Positions 35,191 to 43,195 of a stretch of DNA of 64,000 nt are shown piece after piece; within the stretch, counting starts at the first letter, position 1, and the number at the start of each line of letters is the position of its first letter. A program made the position numbers and the translations under genes. Below the pieces are notes generated by a model. It was given only the letters and a program-made list of their open reading frames with translations. It was not told the DNA's origin and did not search any database. The stretch comes from Plantactinospora mayteni (GTDB taxonomy: Bacteria; Actinomycetota; Actinomycetes; Mycobacteriales; Micromonosporaceae): contig NZ_BONX01000032.1 of assembly GCF_016862935.1 (NCBI RefSeq), forward strand, positions 62,001 through 126,000, given 5' to 3'.

Positions 35191-36948
35191 TCAGTCCTCC
35201 CCGTTGACTGTTGTGCTGCACGCGGTTGCCGAGAGATCGGGAGTGGTTCCCTGGGCTGCTCGGTCCTTCGCGGCGAGGAGTTCGGTTCGCCATCGGGCGC
35301 GTTCGGAGATGGCGCGCATGAGCCGGTGTGCCATGGGTCCGACGTCCGGATCGTCCGGTCGGGCGAGTTCCCAGGCGTGGCGTACCGGTTCGGTGGTGGC
35401 GCCCTGGGCGTGGTCGACGCCGGCAAGGTCGGTGGTGACGCCGAGCAGCGCGCGTACCCAGGCCCGCGCGTCGTGCTTGTGGTCGGCGAGCGTCTTTCCC
35501 GACCAGTCCCGCGAGATGAGGATGCGCCGGCCGCCGATGCCGAGGGTCTCCCGCTGGTGCACCTTGCCTTTGCAGCGGCCGGGCTTGAGCTTGGCGTGCG
35601 CCTTCTTCGGTTGGACGCCGTAGAGCAGCCAGTTGGCGCATCGGTCGGTGCATGGGGTGATCTGGAGTTGCTGCCAGAGCCGGTCGAGGTGGCGTTGCTG
35701 CCGCTCGGTGGCGATGGTGTGGCAGTCGCCGGTGGCCTTGGTGATGTACTTCGTGATGTAGCGAATCGTCCGGGCCGCGTCGTCGGTACCAGGCATGACG
35801 CCGCGTGCGTCGACCTGTTTGCCGAACCGGACGACGTGCACGGGTTCGGCGTCCGGGTCCTGGTCGATAGCGTCGAGCGCTTCGCTCCAGGTAGTCAGTG
35901 GTCGCCGGGTGTCGGGATCGACCCAGGCCGCCGCCTCCTCGTCCCAGACCGGTGGACGGTCGCGGGTGTAGAGCTGCACGTCGACGGCAGGCCACCACAC
36001 CTGGTGATAGGTGGCCGCCGCCACGGTGCGCAGCACGTCACGCGGAATGGTGCCCCGGATGGCGAAGTGCGCGTGTGGGGCGAGTCGGCGTTGCGGCTCG
36101 ACACAGCCCGCGTACTGGACGTTCCAGCCCTCACAGCGCCGGAGATTCTGCCAGAACCGGTCGAGGAGGCGGGGGAAGTGGACCGCGTCCCAGGCTGCCC
36201 GGCGGTAGTCGTACCGGTCGGGGTTGACCGGAGTGCCGTCGGGACGGACCGGGCCGTACGAGTCGAGGGTCAGGGTCAGCCACATCGACGGCTGGTAGGT
36301 CGAGCCGTCCGGGGCGGTGTAGACCTTGCCGACCGTGCGGCGCTCGACCTTGCGTCGAGGAAGGTCGGGTGCGTCCTGCCGCCGCCTGGTCGAGCGCTTC
36401 CGCCGCCGCCCGGTGTCCTCGTCGTCTTGGCCGTCGTCGCCGGACTGGTGAGGTGGACCCACCCGACCGCGCAGCCCTTCGGCCGTAATCGCCTCTTCCA
36501 CCTCCCGGATGGCCTCATCGAGGTCTTCGACCTGATCCCACTCGGACGCGCGGGCCGCCTCGTCGCGGCCGTACTCCAGGTGCGCCCGCAGCACGACCAG
36601 CGCCTTCTGCTCCTCGGTCGCGGGTTCCGGACCGGGCAGGGGTTCGTCCGAGCGGTGCCAGCCCTCCCGGATCTGCGCCTGCCGTAGCCGGCGGTTCTTC
36701 TTCGCGCAAGCCGGGCACTTGTCCTCCCGGGTCGCGCCGCAGGGCAGGTCGATGACCTCGGTCTGCCCGGTGTTCAGGTCGGTGCGGCGCATGGCGAGGG
36801 GCCGGATGCAGACGCCGTACTCGGTGGCGACGTCTTTGAGGACGTCGACGGCGCGGGGTAGGCCCATTCGTGCCGCCCGCGACCCCGGCCGAGGTTGCTC
36901 CGGAGTCGGGGCGGACGGGCCGAGGCCGGGAAGGGCCGGTGCAGTCAT
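35191..36948 (-). CDS. replication initiator, RepSA-like (HUH rolling-circle type)
   Basis: 585 residues, similar in layout to pSAM2 RepSA. A Cys pair (DKCPACAKKNRRLRQAQ) lies near residue 74, the HUH metal motif is in RRLAPHAHFAIRG, and candidate nucleophile tyrosines are in IRYITKYITKAT. It should nick the element's origin and initiate replication after excision. An acidic/basic linker (DDGQDDEDTGRRRKRSTRRR) sits at about 170. The start overlaps the DUF2637 gene stop by 4 nt (ATGA). Confidence 0.9.
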   Translation of the reverse strand: MTAPALPGLGPSAPTPEQPRPGSRAARMGLPRAVDVLKDVATEYGVCIRPLAMRRTDLNTGQTEVIDLPCGATREDKCPACAKKNRRLRQAQIREGWHRSDEPLPGPEPATEEQKALVVLRAHLEYGRDEAARASEWDQVEDLDEAIREVEEAITAEGLRGRVGPPHQSGDDGQDDEDTGRRRKRSTRRRQDAPDLPRRKVERRTVGKVYTAPDGSTYQPSMWLTLTLDSYGPVRPDGTPVNPDRYDYRRAAWDAVHFPRLLDRFWQNLRRCEGWNVQYAGCVEPQRRLAPHAHFAIRGTIPRDVLRTVAAATYHQVWWPAVDVQLYTRDRPPVWDEEAAAWVDPDTRRPLTTWSEALDAIDQDPDAEPVHVVRFGKQVDARGVMPGTDDAARTIRYITKYITKATGDCHTIATERQQRHLDRLWQQLQITPCTDRCANWLLYGVQPKKAHAKLKPGRCKGKVHQRETLGIGGRRILISRDWSGKTLADHKHDARAWVRALLGVTTDLAGVDHAQGATTEPVRHAWELARPDDPDVGPMAHRLMRAISERARWRTELLAAKDRAAQGTTPDLSATACSTTVNGED

Positions 36949-37517
36949 CGGGCGACCCGAGCGGACCGGGTGGGATGGACGACGCCGAGCGGAGGCAGCA
37001 CCGCCGACGACCCCGGCCGCGATGCCGGCACCGGGGCGTAGACGACCGGCGTACGGTCCTGGACCGGTTCGTGGTCAACGGTGACGGGTTCCGGGTCGGG
37101 GTCGTCTACGACGGCCGACGCCTGCTCATCGGTGGTCGGGACGGAGGCGGGTGCGCTGGACAGGACGACCTTGACCAGAGCGAGGAAGGCGAGGGAGGGA
37201 ACGGCGGCGACGATCCAGCCCCAGACGGACGGTTCGGCTTCGGCGACCTGGGCGGCGAGGGAGAGGATGGCGAAGCCGACCAGGAGCACGGCGACGAACC
37301 CGACCGGACGACCGGCACGACGCCGGGCGCGGATCTCCAGGCCGAGGTAGATGGCCATCAGCTCGACGGCAACCGCGTTGGCCCAGCCGATCCAGTCGGG
37401 TTGACCGTGCGCGACGGTCAGGTCATGTACATGGGTGAACGCGGCAGCGCCGGCCATCCCGCCGATGGCGAGCAGAATCAGCAGCCGGGCCGCAGCTTCG
37501 GCACGTACCCGCATCAT
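36945..37517 (-). CDS. DUF2637 membrane protein (SpdB-like spread protein)
   Basis: A 190-residue protein with about four hydrophobic helices (LLILLAIGGMAGAAAFTHV; WANAVAVELMAIYLGLEI; GFVAVLLVGFAILSLAAQV; GWIVAAVPSLAFLALVKVV) and a Pro/Val-rich soluble tail. DUF2637 proteins in AICEs and Streptomyces plasmids are thought to help plasmid spread within recipient mycelium. The start is one of two consecutive ATGs (37517/37514), overlapping the upstream stop. Confidence 0.85.
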   Translation of the reverse strand: MMRVRAEAAARLLILLAIGGMAGAAAFTHVHDLTVAHGQPDWIGWANAVAVELMAIYLGLEIRARRRAGRPVGFVAVLLVGFAILSLAAQVAEAEPSVWGWIVAAVPSLAFLALVKVVLSSAPASVPTTDEQASAVVDDPDPEPVTVDHEPVQDRTPVVYAPVPASRPGSSAVLPPLGVVHPTRSARVAR

Positions 37518-37699
37518 CGGCCGGCCCCCGTTCGCTCGGTGCGCAGGTCGCGGACGATGCGAGCACCGTCGATGGTCCAGATGGCGCGGATCGCGTGGTC
37601 CTCGCAGGTCCAGGCACGGGCGCCGGTCCTGTCCTCGATCTCGATGAGGCCCAACCGATCGCAGGCCAACTCGCCGGGGTGGAGGGTGCACGAGTTCAT
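37514..37699 (-). CDS. small CxxH/CxxH protein of the transfer operon, unknown
   Basis: 61 residues. It has Cys/His clusters CTLHPGELAC near the N-terminus and CEDH in the middle, suggestive of a small zinc-binding fold. Overlaps both neighbours by 4 nt (ATGA), so it is translated in a chain with them. Such small ORFs are typical between tra and spd genes of AICEs. No function assigned. Confidence 0.72.
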   Translation of the reverse strand: MNSCTLHPGELACDRLGLIEIEDRTGARAWTCEDHAIRAIWTIDGARIVRDLRTERTGAGR

Positions 37700-37884
37700 C
37701 GGTTGCCCTCCTCGTCAGGCCGGATGGTCAGGTCGATGCGGATGCGCCGGTACCGCAGTTCGGTGCGGTGGTGGATGAAGGCAGCCAGGCCGCGCAGAGC
37801 AGCCGCAGCCTTGTCGGGTGGGGCGACGAGTCGGATGCGTAGCGGCCGGCGGAGTGCAGCCGCGATCCGGTTGAGGGGTGTCAT
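37696..37884 (-). CDS. small basic protein of the transfer operon, unknown
   Basis: 62 residues, Arg-rich (NRIAAALRRPLRIRLVAPPDK, RYRRIRIDLTIR). Predicted as a short amphipathic helix followed by a beta strand. It is coupled to the next gene by an ATGA overlap and follows the previous one by 6 bases. Not recognised. Confidence 0.65.
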   Translation of the reverse strand: MTPLNRIAAALRRPLRIRLVAPPDKAAAALRGLAAFIHHRTELRYRRIRIDLTIRPDEEGNR

Positions 37885-37890
37885 GGCTGG

Positions 37891-38151
37891 CTACCTCCGG
37901 GCCGGTCGGATGGTGGTGCGGATGTTGTCGGGCGGTTCGCCGAGGGTGGCGACAGCTTCGGAGAGGCACCGCCACAACGCCCACGCCTCGCCCTCGGTCA
38001 GGTACATCCGGCGGCGGCCGGCACCGACGGCCAGGTAGACGGGGTACGGGTCCGGCCGGTCCGGGTCGACGCGTACCGAAACGGCGGTGCCTGACCCGGT
38101 GTCGTTCGGGGTGCGGAGGCGGAAGAACCGCCGCCCGGTCGAGTCGGTCAT
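37891..38151 (-). CDS. small protein of the transfer operon, unknown
   Basis: 86 residues, with a hydrophilic beta-rich first half (FFRLRTPNDTGSGTAVSVRV) and a helical second half (YLTEGEAWALWRCLSEAVATL). It starts within the stop of the FtsK-like gene (ATGA). Not recognised; conserved placement between tra and spd suggests a transfer or spread accessory. Confidence 0.68.
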   Translation of the reverse strand: MTDSTGRRFFRLRTPNDTGSGTAVSVRVDPDRPDPYPVYLAVGAGRRRMYLTEGEAWALWRCLSEAVATLGEPPDNIRTTIRPARR

Positions 38152-39785
38152 GCCTGCTCACCCCCGTCGCGGTTCCGGTCCGGGTCGAGGAGGTTCAGTA
38201 GCGCGTCGGGCAGCAGTGGCCCGGACGACCGTTGCCGGGGCAGGGCTGGCCGCGCGGGTTCGTCGGCGGTTTCCCGGCCGACCTGGGCCAAGATGTCCGC
38301 CGCATCCACCGGCGCCGGATAGGTCGCGGCCATGGCCCGGATCTCGTCGTCGGAGATGTAGGAGAAGCGGACCCGGGCCGGTTCCGGGGTGCCGTCGAGG
38401 ATCACGTACCCGACGCCCTTGGCCCAGCGCGGCATCTGGTCAGCCAGAGCACCCCGGTTACGGGCACCGTCACCGAGAACCATGTCAACCTGCGACGCCT
38501 CGGTGAGGCCGAGTGCGATGCGGGTGGGGAACAGGTCCCGGAACGGCAGCACCTCTTTGCGCGGGTCCTGCAACGCCGCCACCACCAGCACACCGACCCC
38601 GGCGCCCTGGGACAGCAGCAGCCCCAACGAGCCCGCGATCCGCTTCCGCAGCTCAGCGTCCTGTAGGTATGCCGTCAGCGCCGCCATTTCGTCGATGACG
38701 ACCACGACCAGGGGGTCGGCGACGCTCGGCGTATGGACCCGGACCGCGCCGGCAAGCCGGGCCTGCCGTTCCCGCATCACGGCTACCGCCTCGTCCAAGA
38801 GGTCGGCCATGGCCTCGAACGACTTGCAAGCGAACCGGGCGAACATCGGTCGCCCCATGGCGAACTCCATCCCGCCCTTGGGGTCGATGACCCACAGCCG
38901 GACCAGCCCCGACGCGACACCTCCACCGAGCGCCCGGACCAGGGACCACAGCACGGAGCCTTTGCCACGTCGGGTAGCACCGCCGACCAGGACGTGAGTC
39001 GCCAGCAGGTGCAGGCGCCAGGTGGTCAGGTCCTCTCGCCGGGCGAGAGGCAGCGCGGTGAAGTCCGGCACCGCCGGCACCTCGAACGGCGGAACGGTGG
39101 TGCGGAGTGCGTCGGTCCGGACCAGGACCAGGTAGACCACGCTCGGCCGGTCCCGGAACCGCACCCGGTCCACCAGTCGGAGCAGCCACGCCCACCGGCC
39201 AACCCGCGTCGGTGGGTCGTCGGGGTGCTCGGAGTACACCCGGGCATGCCGCCGCCCGAACGCGTACGCCAGGTTCGCCGTCACCCGCTGGAAGTCCTCC
39301 GGCGTCTGGCCGCGCACCATTCGGATCGTCAGCACGTCCAATGCCGGATCTGAGCGCACGGACAGCAGCCGGGGCAGGACCGTCTGATGGTCGTACTTCG
39401 CGGCCAGCCGGCACAGGGTCATCGCCTCGCGCCATATCCGCCGGTAGACGAACACCCGACGGAACCAGCCGAGCAGCGGACCGGCCAGCCAGGTCCACCA
39501 CGACGATTCGTGCCGCCATCGCCAGACAGCCGACACCCCGGCCACCCCGACCAGCAGTGATACGAGACCCTGCCAGCCGTGGTCGACGTACACGGCGAGC
39601 AGGAACACCGTCGAGGCGGTGGCGACCGGGTGACGTAGGCACCACCACACCGCCCGCCAGCCCCACCGCAGCAGCAGGCCGGGAATCACCAGCCACAACG
39701 GGAGTTCGAGACGCTTGGGCCGGATCACCATCAGGTCCCCGGCCGAGGTCAGCACCACCTCACCCCGAGGCCGCCGCCCGATCAT
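38148..39785 (-). CDS. FtsK/SpoIIIE-like conjugative DNA translocase (Tra)
   Basis: 545 residues. Two N-terminal membrane helices (LPLWLVIPGLLL; ATASTVFLLAVYV) precede the cytoplasmic motor. Walker A is VGGATRRGKGS (T/S follows GKG, an AICE Tra variant) near residue 264; Walker B is LVVVVIDEMAAL. The protein transfers double-stranded DNA between mycelia as TraSA/TraB do, and is the only protein needed for conjugation in this class. ATG 39785 overlaps the small CxxC gene. The region downstream is a chain of overlapping genes. Confidence 0.93.
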   Translation of the reverse strand: MIGRRPRGEVVLTSAGDLMVIRPKRLELPLWLVIPGLLLRWGWRAVWWCLRHPVATASTVFLLAVYVDHGWQGLVSLLVGVAGVSAVWRWRHESSWWTWLAGPLLGWFRRVFVYRRIWREAMTLCRLAAKYDHQTVLPRLLSVRSDPALDVLTIRMVRGQTPEDFQRVTANLAYAFGRRHARVYSEHPDDPPTRVGRWAWLLRLVDRVRFRDRPSVVYLVLVRTDALRTTVPPFEVPAVPDFTALPLARREDLTTWRLHLLATHVLVGGATRRGKGSVLWSLVRALGGGVASGLVRLWVIDPKGGMEFAMGRPMFARFACKSFEAMADLLDEAVAVMRERQARLAGAVRVHTPSVADPLVVVVIDEMAALTAYLQDAELRKRIAGSLGLLLSQGAGVGVLVVAALQDPRKEVLPFRDLFPTRIALGLTEASQVDMVLGDGARNRGALADQMPRWAKGVGYVILDGTPEPARVRFSYISDDEIRAMAATYPAPVDAADILAQVGRETADEPARPALPRQRSSGPLLPDALLNLLDPDRNRDGGEQA

Positions 39786-39964
39786 CGGACGCCCCGCAGC
39801 GACACGAACCGGCCCGACGCGTCCCGGACCGCCGGCAGCGGTAGGACGAGCTGGTCGACGCAGAGCGGACACTGACCGTCCGCGCTGCCGGCCGGGTCGA
39901 ACAAGGACTGACACACACCACACCGCGACCGCGTCTCGGCCGTCCGGCGCCTACGCTTGGACAC
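39782..39964 (-). CDS. small double-CxxC (zinc ribbon-like) protein
   Basis: 60 residues with CGVC and CPLC 16 residues apart, flanked by a basic N-terminus (SKRRRRTAETRSR). It probably binds zinc. First gene of the transfer-replication-integration operon; it overlaps tra by 4 nt. GAG(A)GAGAGG-type sequence upstream may serve as ribosome-binding site. Function unknown. Confidence 0.72.
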   Translation of the reverse strand: MSKRRRRTAETRSRCGVCQSLFDPAGSADGQCPLCVDQLVLPLPAVRDASGRFVSLRGVR

Positions 39965-40007
39965 GTCGAAACCTCTCTCCAGAGGAGCAGGGGGATTGAC
40001 AAGAGAG

Positions 40008-40047
40008 GGGCGGGGCTGCCGTCCGCCAAGACCAGACAGCCCCGCCC
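40008..40047 (-). terminator. terminator after pra, before the transfer operon
   Basis: On the minus strand GGGCGGGGCTG and CAGCCCCGCCC form a perfect 11-bp stem with an 18-nt loop, followed by CCTCTCTTGTC. It would separate or attenuate transcription between pra and the tra-rep-int operon. Confidence 0.75.
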
Positions 40048-40059
40048 ACCAACCAGCGG

Positions 40060-40461
40060 TCAGGCCGCCGCCATCGAGTCGCGGTTGACGCCGGCAGGGG
40101 CACGCATCCCGGTCGCCCGCAGCGAGTACGCCATCCGGCCGTTGTTGGCCACGTACGGCGTGACCGTCAAGCCCTCGAACTCCACCGCCTCGAACGGCGC
40201 ACCGGTCGGCGGGACCGGCTGGTAGTCGGCCGAGATCTTGACCGTCGTCTCCCGCGACCGCTTCCCCAACTCGGGGTCAAGGTCCATCACCCGCACCTGC
40301 CACACCCGCTGACCCGTCACCTTGTCCTTAGCCGGGCTACGGCGACCCGACTTCTCGTCGTAGTCCTCCACCTCACCCAGCGACTCGGGCACCAACGCGC
40401 ACCCCGCCGGGAACACGTCCTCACACCGGACCGCGAACCGGGTCCCGCCACGCAGAGCCAT
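40060..40461 (-). CDS. pra: Pra-like activator of AICE replication, integration and excision
   Basis: 133 residues, matching the Pra family of pSAM2-type elements: RFAVRCEDVFPAGCALV, TGQRVWQVRVMDLDPE, TVKISADYQPVPP and FEGLTVTPYV. In pSAM2, Pra activates rep-xis-int and is repressed by the GntR protein KorSA. Here its ATG is 20 bases from an array of repeated operator-like sites. No DNA-binding motif is obvious. Confidence 0.85.
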   Translation of the reverse strand: MALRGGTRFAVRCEDVFPAGCALVPESLGEVEDYDEKSGRRSPAKDKVTGQRVWQVRVMDLDPELGKRSRETTVKISADYQPVPPTGAPFEAVEFEGLTVTPYVANNGRMAYSLRATGMRAPAGVNRDSMAAA

Positions 40462-40481
40462 CGCTCAAGACCTCCATGGTG

Positions 40482-40550
40482 TTGTCTGCCAAGTAGTCAA
40501 CTTGTCTGCCAAGTTGATGCTTTGAAGGTACGGGCGCTTGGCAGACAAGT
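40482..40550. promoter_or_regulatory. operator array upstream of pra (three TTGTCTGCCAAG sites)
   Basis: TTGTCTGCCAAG occurs at 40482-40493 and 40502-40513, spaced exactly 20 bp (two helical turns), and inverted as CTTGGCAGACAA at 40537-40548. All three lie in the pra promoter region, the place where KorSA acts in pSAM2. A similar TGGCAGACAGG is just before the second GntR gene. Confidence 0.78.
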
Positions 40551-40888
40551 CAATGTCTTGGTGCCGACGAGATTCGAGGCTCACGTCTACGAGCGGTGGT
40601 GATCAGGTTGAACCACTCGAACGACGGCAGGCATCTGTACCGTCAGGAACGGCTGTTTGGTTTGTCTCTCACTGTGGACACAGTGTCGAGCGTCCGACGT
40701 TCCCGGCACGTCTGTAGAACTACATAGGGGCTTCCAATCCGTCTATGTAGTCTTCGGGAGTCACCTTTGTGAGCAGGGAAAACGCCGGGTGTGGACGGTG
40801 AAATTTCTCGTGGCCCGGGCCGAAGCACCCGTCCTAGGGTTCGATCTGAAGAACCGGCCGGGGCTTCAACGCCGACGAGTGGCGATGG
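40551..40888. other. non-coding stretch with two inverted repeats
   Basis: No gene found. CACTGT-GGAC-ACAGTG (40670-40685) and ACTACATAG-15-CTATGTAGT (40719-40751) are perfect inverted repeats. They could be operators, or a replication/transfer origin structure (oriT/clt-like) for the element. Confidence 0.5.
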
Positions 40889-41644
40889 TCAGCGGGCCGA
40901 CAGCAGCGCGCGGAGCGCGTACGCGCGGGCTTCGATGATCCGCATGCGGGCCGAGTGTTCGGCGGGTTCTCTGTGCGCGGGTTGGCTGGTTGCCTGGCCG
41001 GGCCACTTGCGGTAAAGGAGGCCGGTTTCGGCGGTGAAGTAGCCCTCGGTGATGACGCTGGCCGCGATTAGTAGCCCGGTGTCTTCGCTGGCGGGCAGCG
41101 CCATCCAGCCGCCAAGAGCGAGGAGAAGGTCCCGGCGCAGGCACAGCGTCGCCGGGTGTACCTGTGCCCGGTGGCCGTTGGCCTTCCAGAAGGCGAGGAC
41201 CGCACCGCGGCTAATCGGCCCGTCGGGCGGATCCTGGTCGAATCCCTGAGTCGTGCCGTCCGGGAGCAGGTCCAAGACCCGCGACGTGGTCCAGCCGAGG
41301 TGCGGATTCTCGGTGAGTACCGCGATGTCGCGGGCGAGCGCACCTAGGGTGAGCTGATCATCGGCGTCGAGGACCTTGACAAGATCACCCTCAGCACGCG
41401 CCAGGGCAAGCGTTCGGGCGACGCCGGGACCGCCGGGCCGGCCGCTGCCGGGAAGGATGCGGGGATCGTCGGGGAGTTGGTCGAGCAGTAGCCCGTCCTG
41501 CCCGTCCTCCTGGACGAGCCACTGCCAGTCCCAGCCGTCCGGCATCTTCTGCCCGGCCAACGACCCGTAGGCGTCGGCGAGGTAGCCGACACTCGGGCCG
41601 TGGACCGGTGTGATGACCGAGACGAGTCGGCTCAAGCGTTCCAC
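40889..41644 (-). CDS. family 2 glycosyltransferase, AICE accessory gene
   Basis: 251 residues with GT-A features: LVSVITPVHGPS, ARTLALARAEGD, the metal-binding LDADDQLTLGAL, and a C-terminal EDTGLLI segment. GTG 41644 overlaps the GntR stop (shared GTGGAACGCTTGA), so they are coupled. A frameshifted homologue with the same arrangement is at 49438-50142. The acceptor and biological role are unknown; modifying surface or regulator is speculation. Confidence 0.85.
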   Translation of the reverse strand: MERLSRLVSVITPVHGPSVGYLADAYGSLAGQKMPDGWDWQWLVQEDGQDGLLLDQLPDDPRILPGSGRPGGPGVARTLALARAEGDLVKVLDADDQLTLGALARDIAVLTENPHLGWTTSRVLDLLPDGTTQGFDQDPPDGPISRGAVLAFWKANGHRAQVHPATLCLRRDLLLALGGWMALPASEDTGLLIAASVITEGYFTAETGLLYRKWPGQATSQPAHREPAEHSARMRIIEARAYALRALLSAR

Positions 41645-42444
41645 CGCTTCAGCTTCGTCGTGAAGCAGAGTTCCGTCCGGTCACCTGGGAAAACGACGTC
41701 CGCGACCTCTACCACCCGATCCTGGATGTCGTACGACGTCTTGCGCACGTCCAGGACAGCAACCCCAGCCTCGATGTCGAGTAGTTCGGCCTCGTCCGGC
41801 AGCGGCGGCCGGGCCTGTACGACCTCCTCGATCCGGTCCAGCTCGATTCCGACGGTGGAGAGCTGATGTTGGGTACCGCCCGGCCATGGTTCGTAGTCGG
41901 CGGACAGCAGTTGCTTGTTGCGCTTCACCAGGTCATACGGCAGGTAGGAGTACGACGCCGACAGCGGCGCGGTTTCGTGCCGGGAACTGGTCCAGTAGAC
42001 CCGCCGTAGCAGTGGCGCACCGACCGGCAGGCCGAACGCCGCCGCCATCTCCTCGTCCGCCTTCACCTCGGAGTACTCGGCGTGGAACTTGAGGTCATCG
42101 ACCGTCAGGCCGGTGTCATGCTCGGTTCCGCCGGTCCGCCGCCGTTCGGCCTCGTCGAGGAGTACCCGGTCCTTCTCCCACTGATACCGCTCGGTGTTAC
42201 GCCGGCGGACCCGCTGCCGAGGCGCCCGTACGTAGGTGCCCCGACCCTGCTCGGCCCGGACCAGGCCCCATTCCCGAAGCTGCCGGATGGCGTTACGCAC
42301 GCTGGTCCGGGACAGCCCGGACGAGTCGGCTAACTCCGTCTCGCTCGGCATGGCCGTACCCCGGGGAAGCTCGCCGCTCTCGATCCGGGCGCGCAGCTCC
42401 TCCGCAAGCTGGAGGTAGCGCGGACGCCAGTCACGAGAGTTCAC
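41632..42444 (-). CDS. GntR/HutC-family regulator, overlapping the glycosyltransferase
   Basis: 270 residues from GTG 42444. The winged helix (YLQLAEELRARIESGELP, SETELADSSGLSRTSVRNAI) is followed by a UbiC transcription-regulator-associated ligand domain with EYSEVKADEEMAAAFGLP and FPGDRTELCFTTKL. A perfect palindrome (42464-42479) lies 20 bases upstream and is probably its own operator. The track of open frame upstream of GTG is not conserved-looking. It is the closest partner of the glycosyltransferase. Confidence 0.9.
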   Translation of the reverse strand: MNSRDWRPRYLQLAEELRARIESGELPRGTAMPSETELADSSGLSRTSVRNAIRQLREWGLVRAEQGRGTYVRAPRQRVRRRNTERYQWEKDRVLLDEAERRRTGGTEHDTGLTVDDLKFHAEYSEVKADEEMAAAFGLPVGAPLLRRVYWTSSRHETAPLSASYSYLPYDLVKRNKQLLSADYEPWPGGTQHQLSTVGIELDRIEEVVQARPPLPDEAELLDIEAGVAVLDVRKTSYDIQDRVVEVADVVFPGDRTELCFTTKLKRWNA

Positions 42445-42463
42445 GGCGCTTACGCTACCGCCT

Positions 42464-42479
42464 AGACGTTGATACGTCT
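42464..42479. promoter_or_regulatory. palindromic operator upstream of the GntR gene
   Basis: AGACGT-TGAT-ACGTCT, a perfect 6-4-6 inverted repeat, sits between a TAGCGT-like -10 region and the start of the divergent/upstream gene. It fits a GntR dimer site. Confidence 0.6.
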
Positions 42480-42505
42480 GCCGGGCCGTCGACCTGTCGC
42501 GCCGG

Positions 42506-42862
42506 TCAGCCACCGCCTTCGTCCCCAAGCAGCGGATCCTCTTGAAGCTGCCAGGCTCCGACCGGATGCGGGAGATGGATGATCTCAGCGATCATCCGCC
42601 CTGTCTGCGCGAACGTGAGCAGCACCGTTTCCGTAGACCCGTGGTGCGTGACATCGATCTTCAACAGCGGGGCGTGCGCGGCCCCTCGATCGGCGACGAG
42701 TTGGACACTGAGCCAACCACTGCCCTCCCGGCCGACGGTCGCCAGCCGGCTCCGGTGTTTCGGGTCCGTCGCCCGGCAGCCCCGACACCACCCGGGGCAC
42801 ACATCACGCGGAAAAACCCGGACTCGCGTCTTCCCTTCGTCGCCCTGGTCACGCTCGACCAT
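42506..42862 (-). CDS. AICE-encoded protein with CxxxCxxC motif, unknown
   Basis: 118 residues from ATG 42862: RVRVFPRDVCPGWCRGCRATD near the N-terminus, then a beta-rich stretch (GSGWLSVQLVADRG, LLKIDVTHHGSTETVLLTF) and a helical end. The pattern resembles the short actinobacterial DUF6907-type proteins, but this is not certain. It overlaps the upstream gene by 14 nt, implying coupling. Confidence 0.7.
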   Translation of the reverse strand: MVERDQGDEGKTRVRVFPRDVCPGWCRGCRATDPKHRSRLATVGREGSGWLSVQLVADRGAAHAPLLKIDVTHHGSTETVLLTFAQTGRMIAEIIHLPHPVGAWQLQEDPLLGDEGGG

Positions 42863-43127
42863 CGTCGCCTCCCTGCGGCGGCGGCTTGAATCCTGCTTGG
42901 CGTAGCAGGTCGTCCAGGTGCCGAGACAGCCGCCACACCTCGGCCAGCCGGAGCACCGCCCCGCCGGATCCCCGGAATCGACCAGCAGCGTGGACGCCCA
43001 GCATCGGTAGACCGGCCTGCCCAGCGAACAGATACACAGCCACGGCGCCGCCGCCGCGCCGGTCCCCAAGCAACCGAACCGGCCCCTTGTGATGGCGTAG
43101 AGCCCGTTCGACCTGAGCAGACAGCAT
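42849..43127 (-). CDS. small AICE-encoded protein, unknown
   Basis: 92 residues: SAQVERALRHHKGPVRLLGD, AVAVYLFAGQAGLPMLGV and LAEVWRLSRHLDDLLRQAGF. Mixed alpha/beta appearance. It overlaps the downstream gene by 14 nt. Not recognised; common type of small ORF next to GntR genes in AICEs. Confidence 0.65.
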   Translation of the reverse strand: MLSAQVERALRHHKGPVRLLGDRRGGGAVAVYLFAGQAGLPMLGVHAAGRFRGSGGAVLRLAEVWRLSRHLDDLLRQAGFKPPPQGGDDGRA

Positions 43128-43195
43128 GAACTCACATCGCTGCGGTACGCACCATGGCGGATGCACCACGTCAGGCCGCCGCCGAGGCGTTGCGC

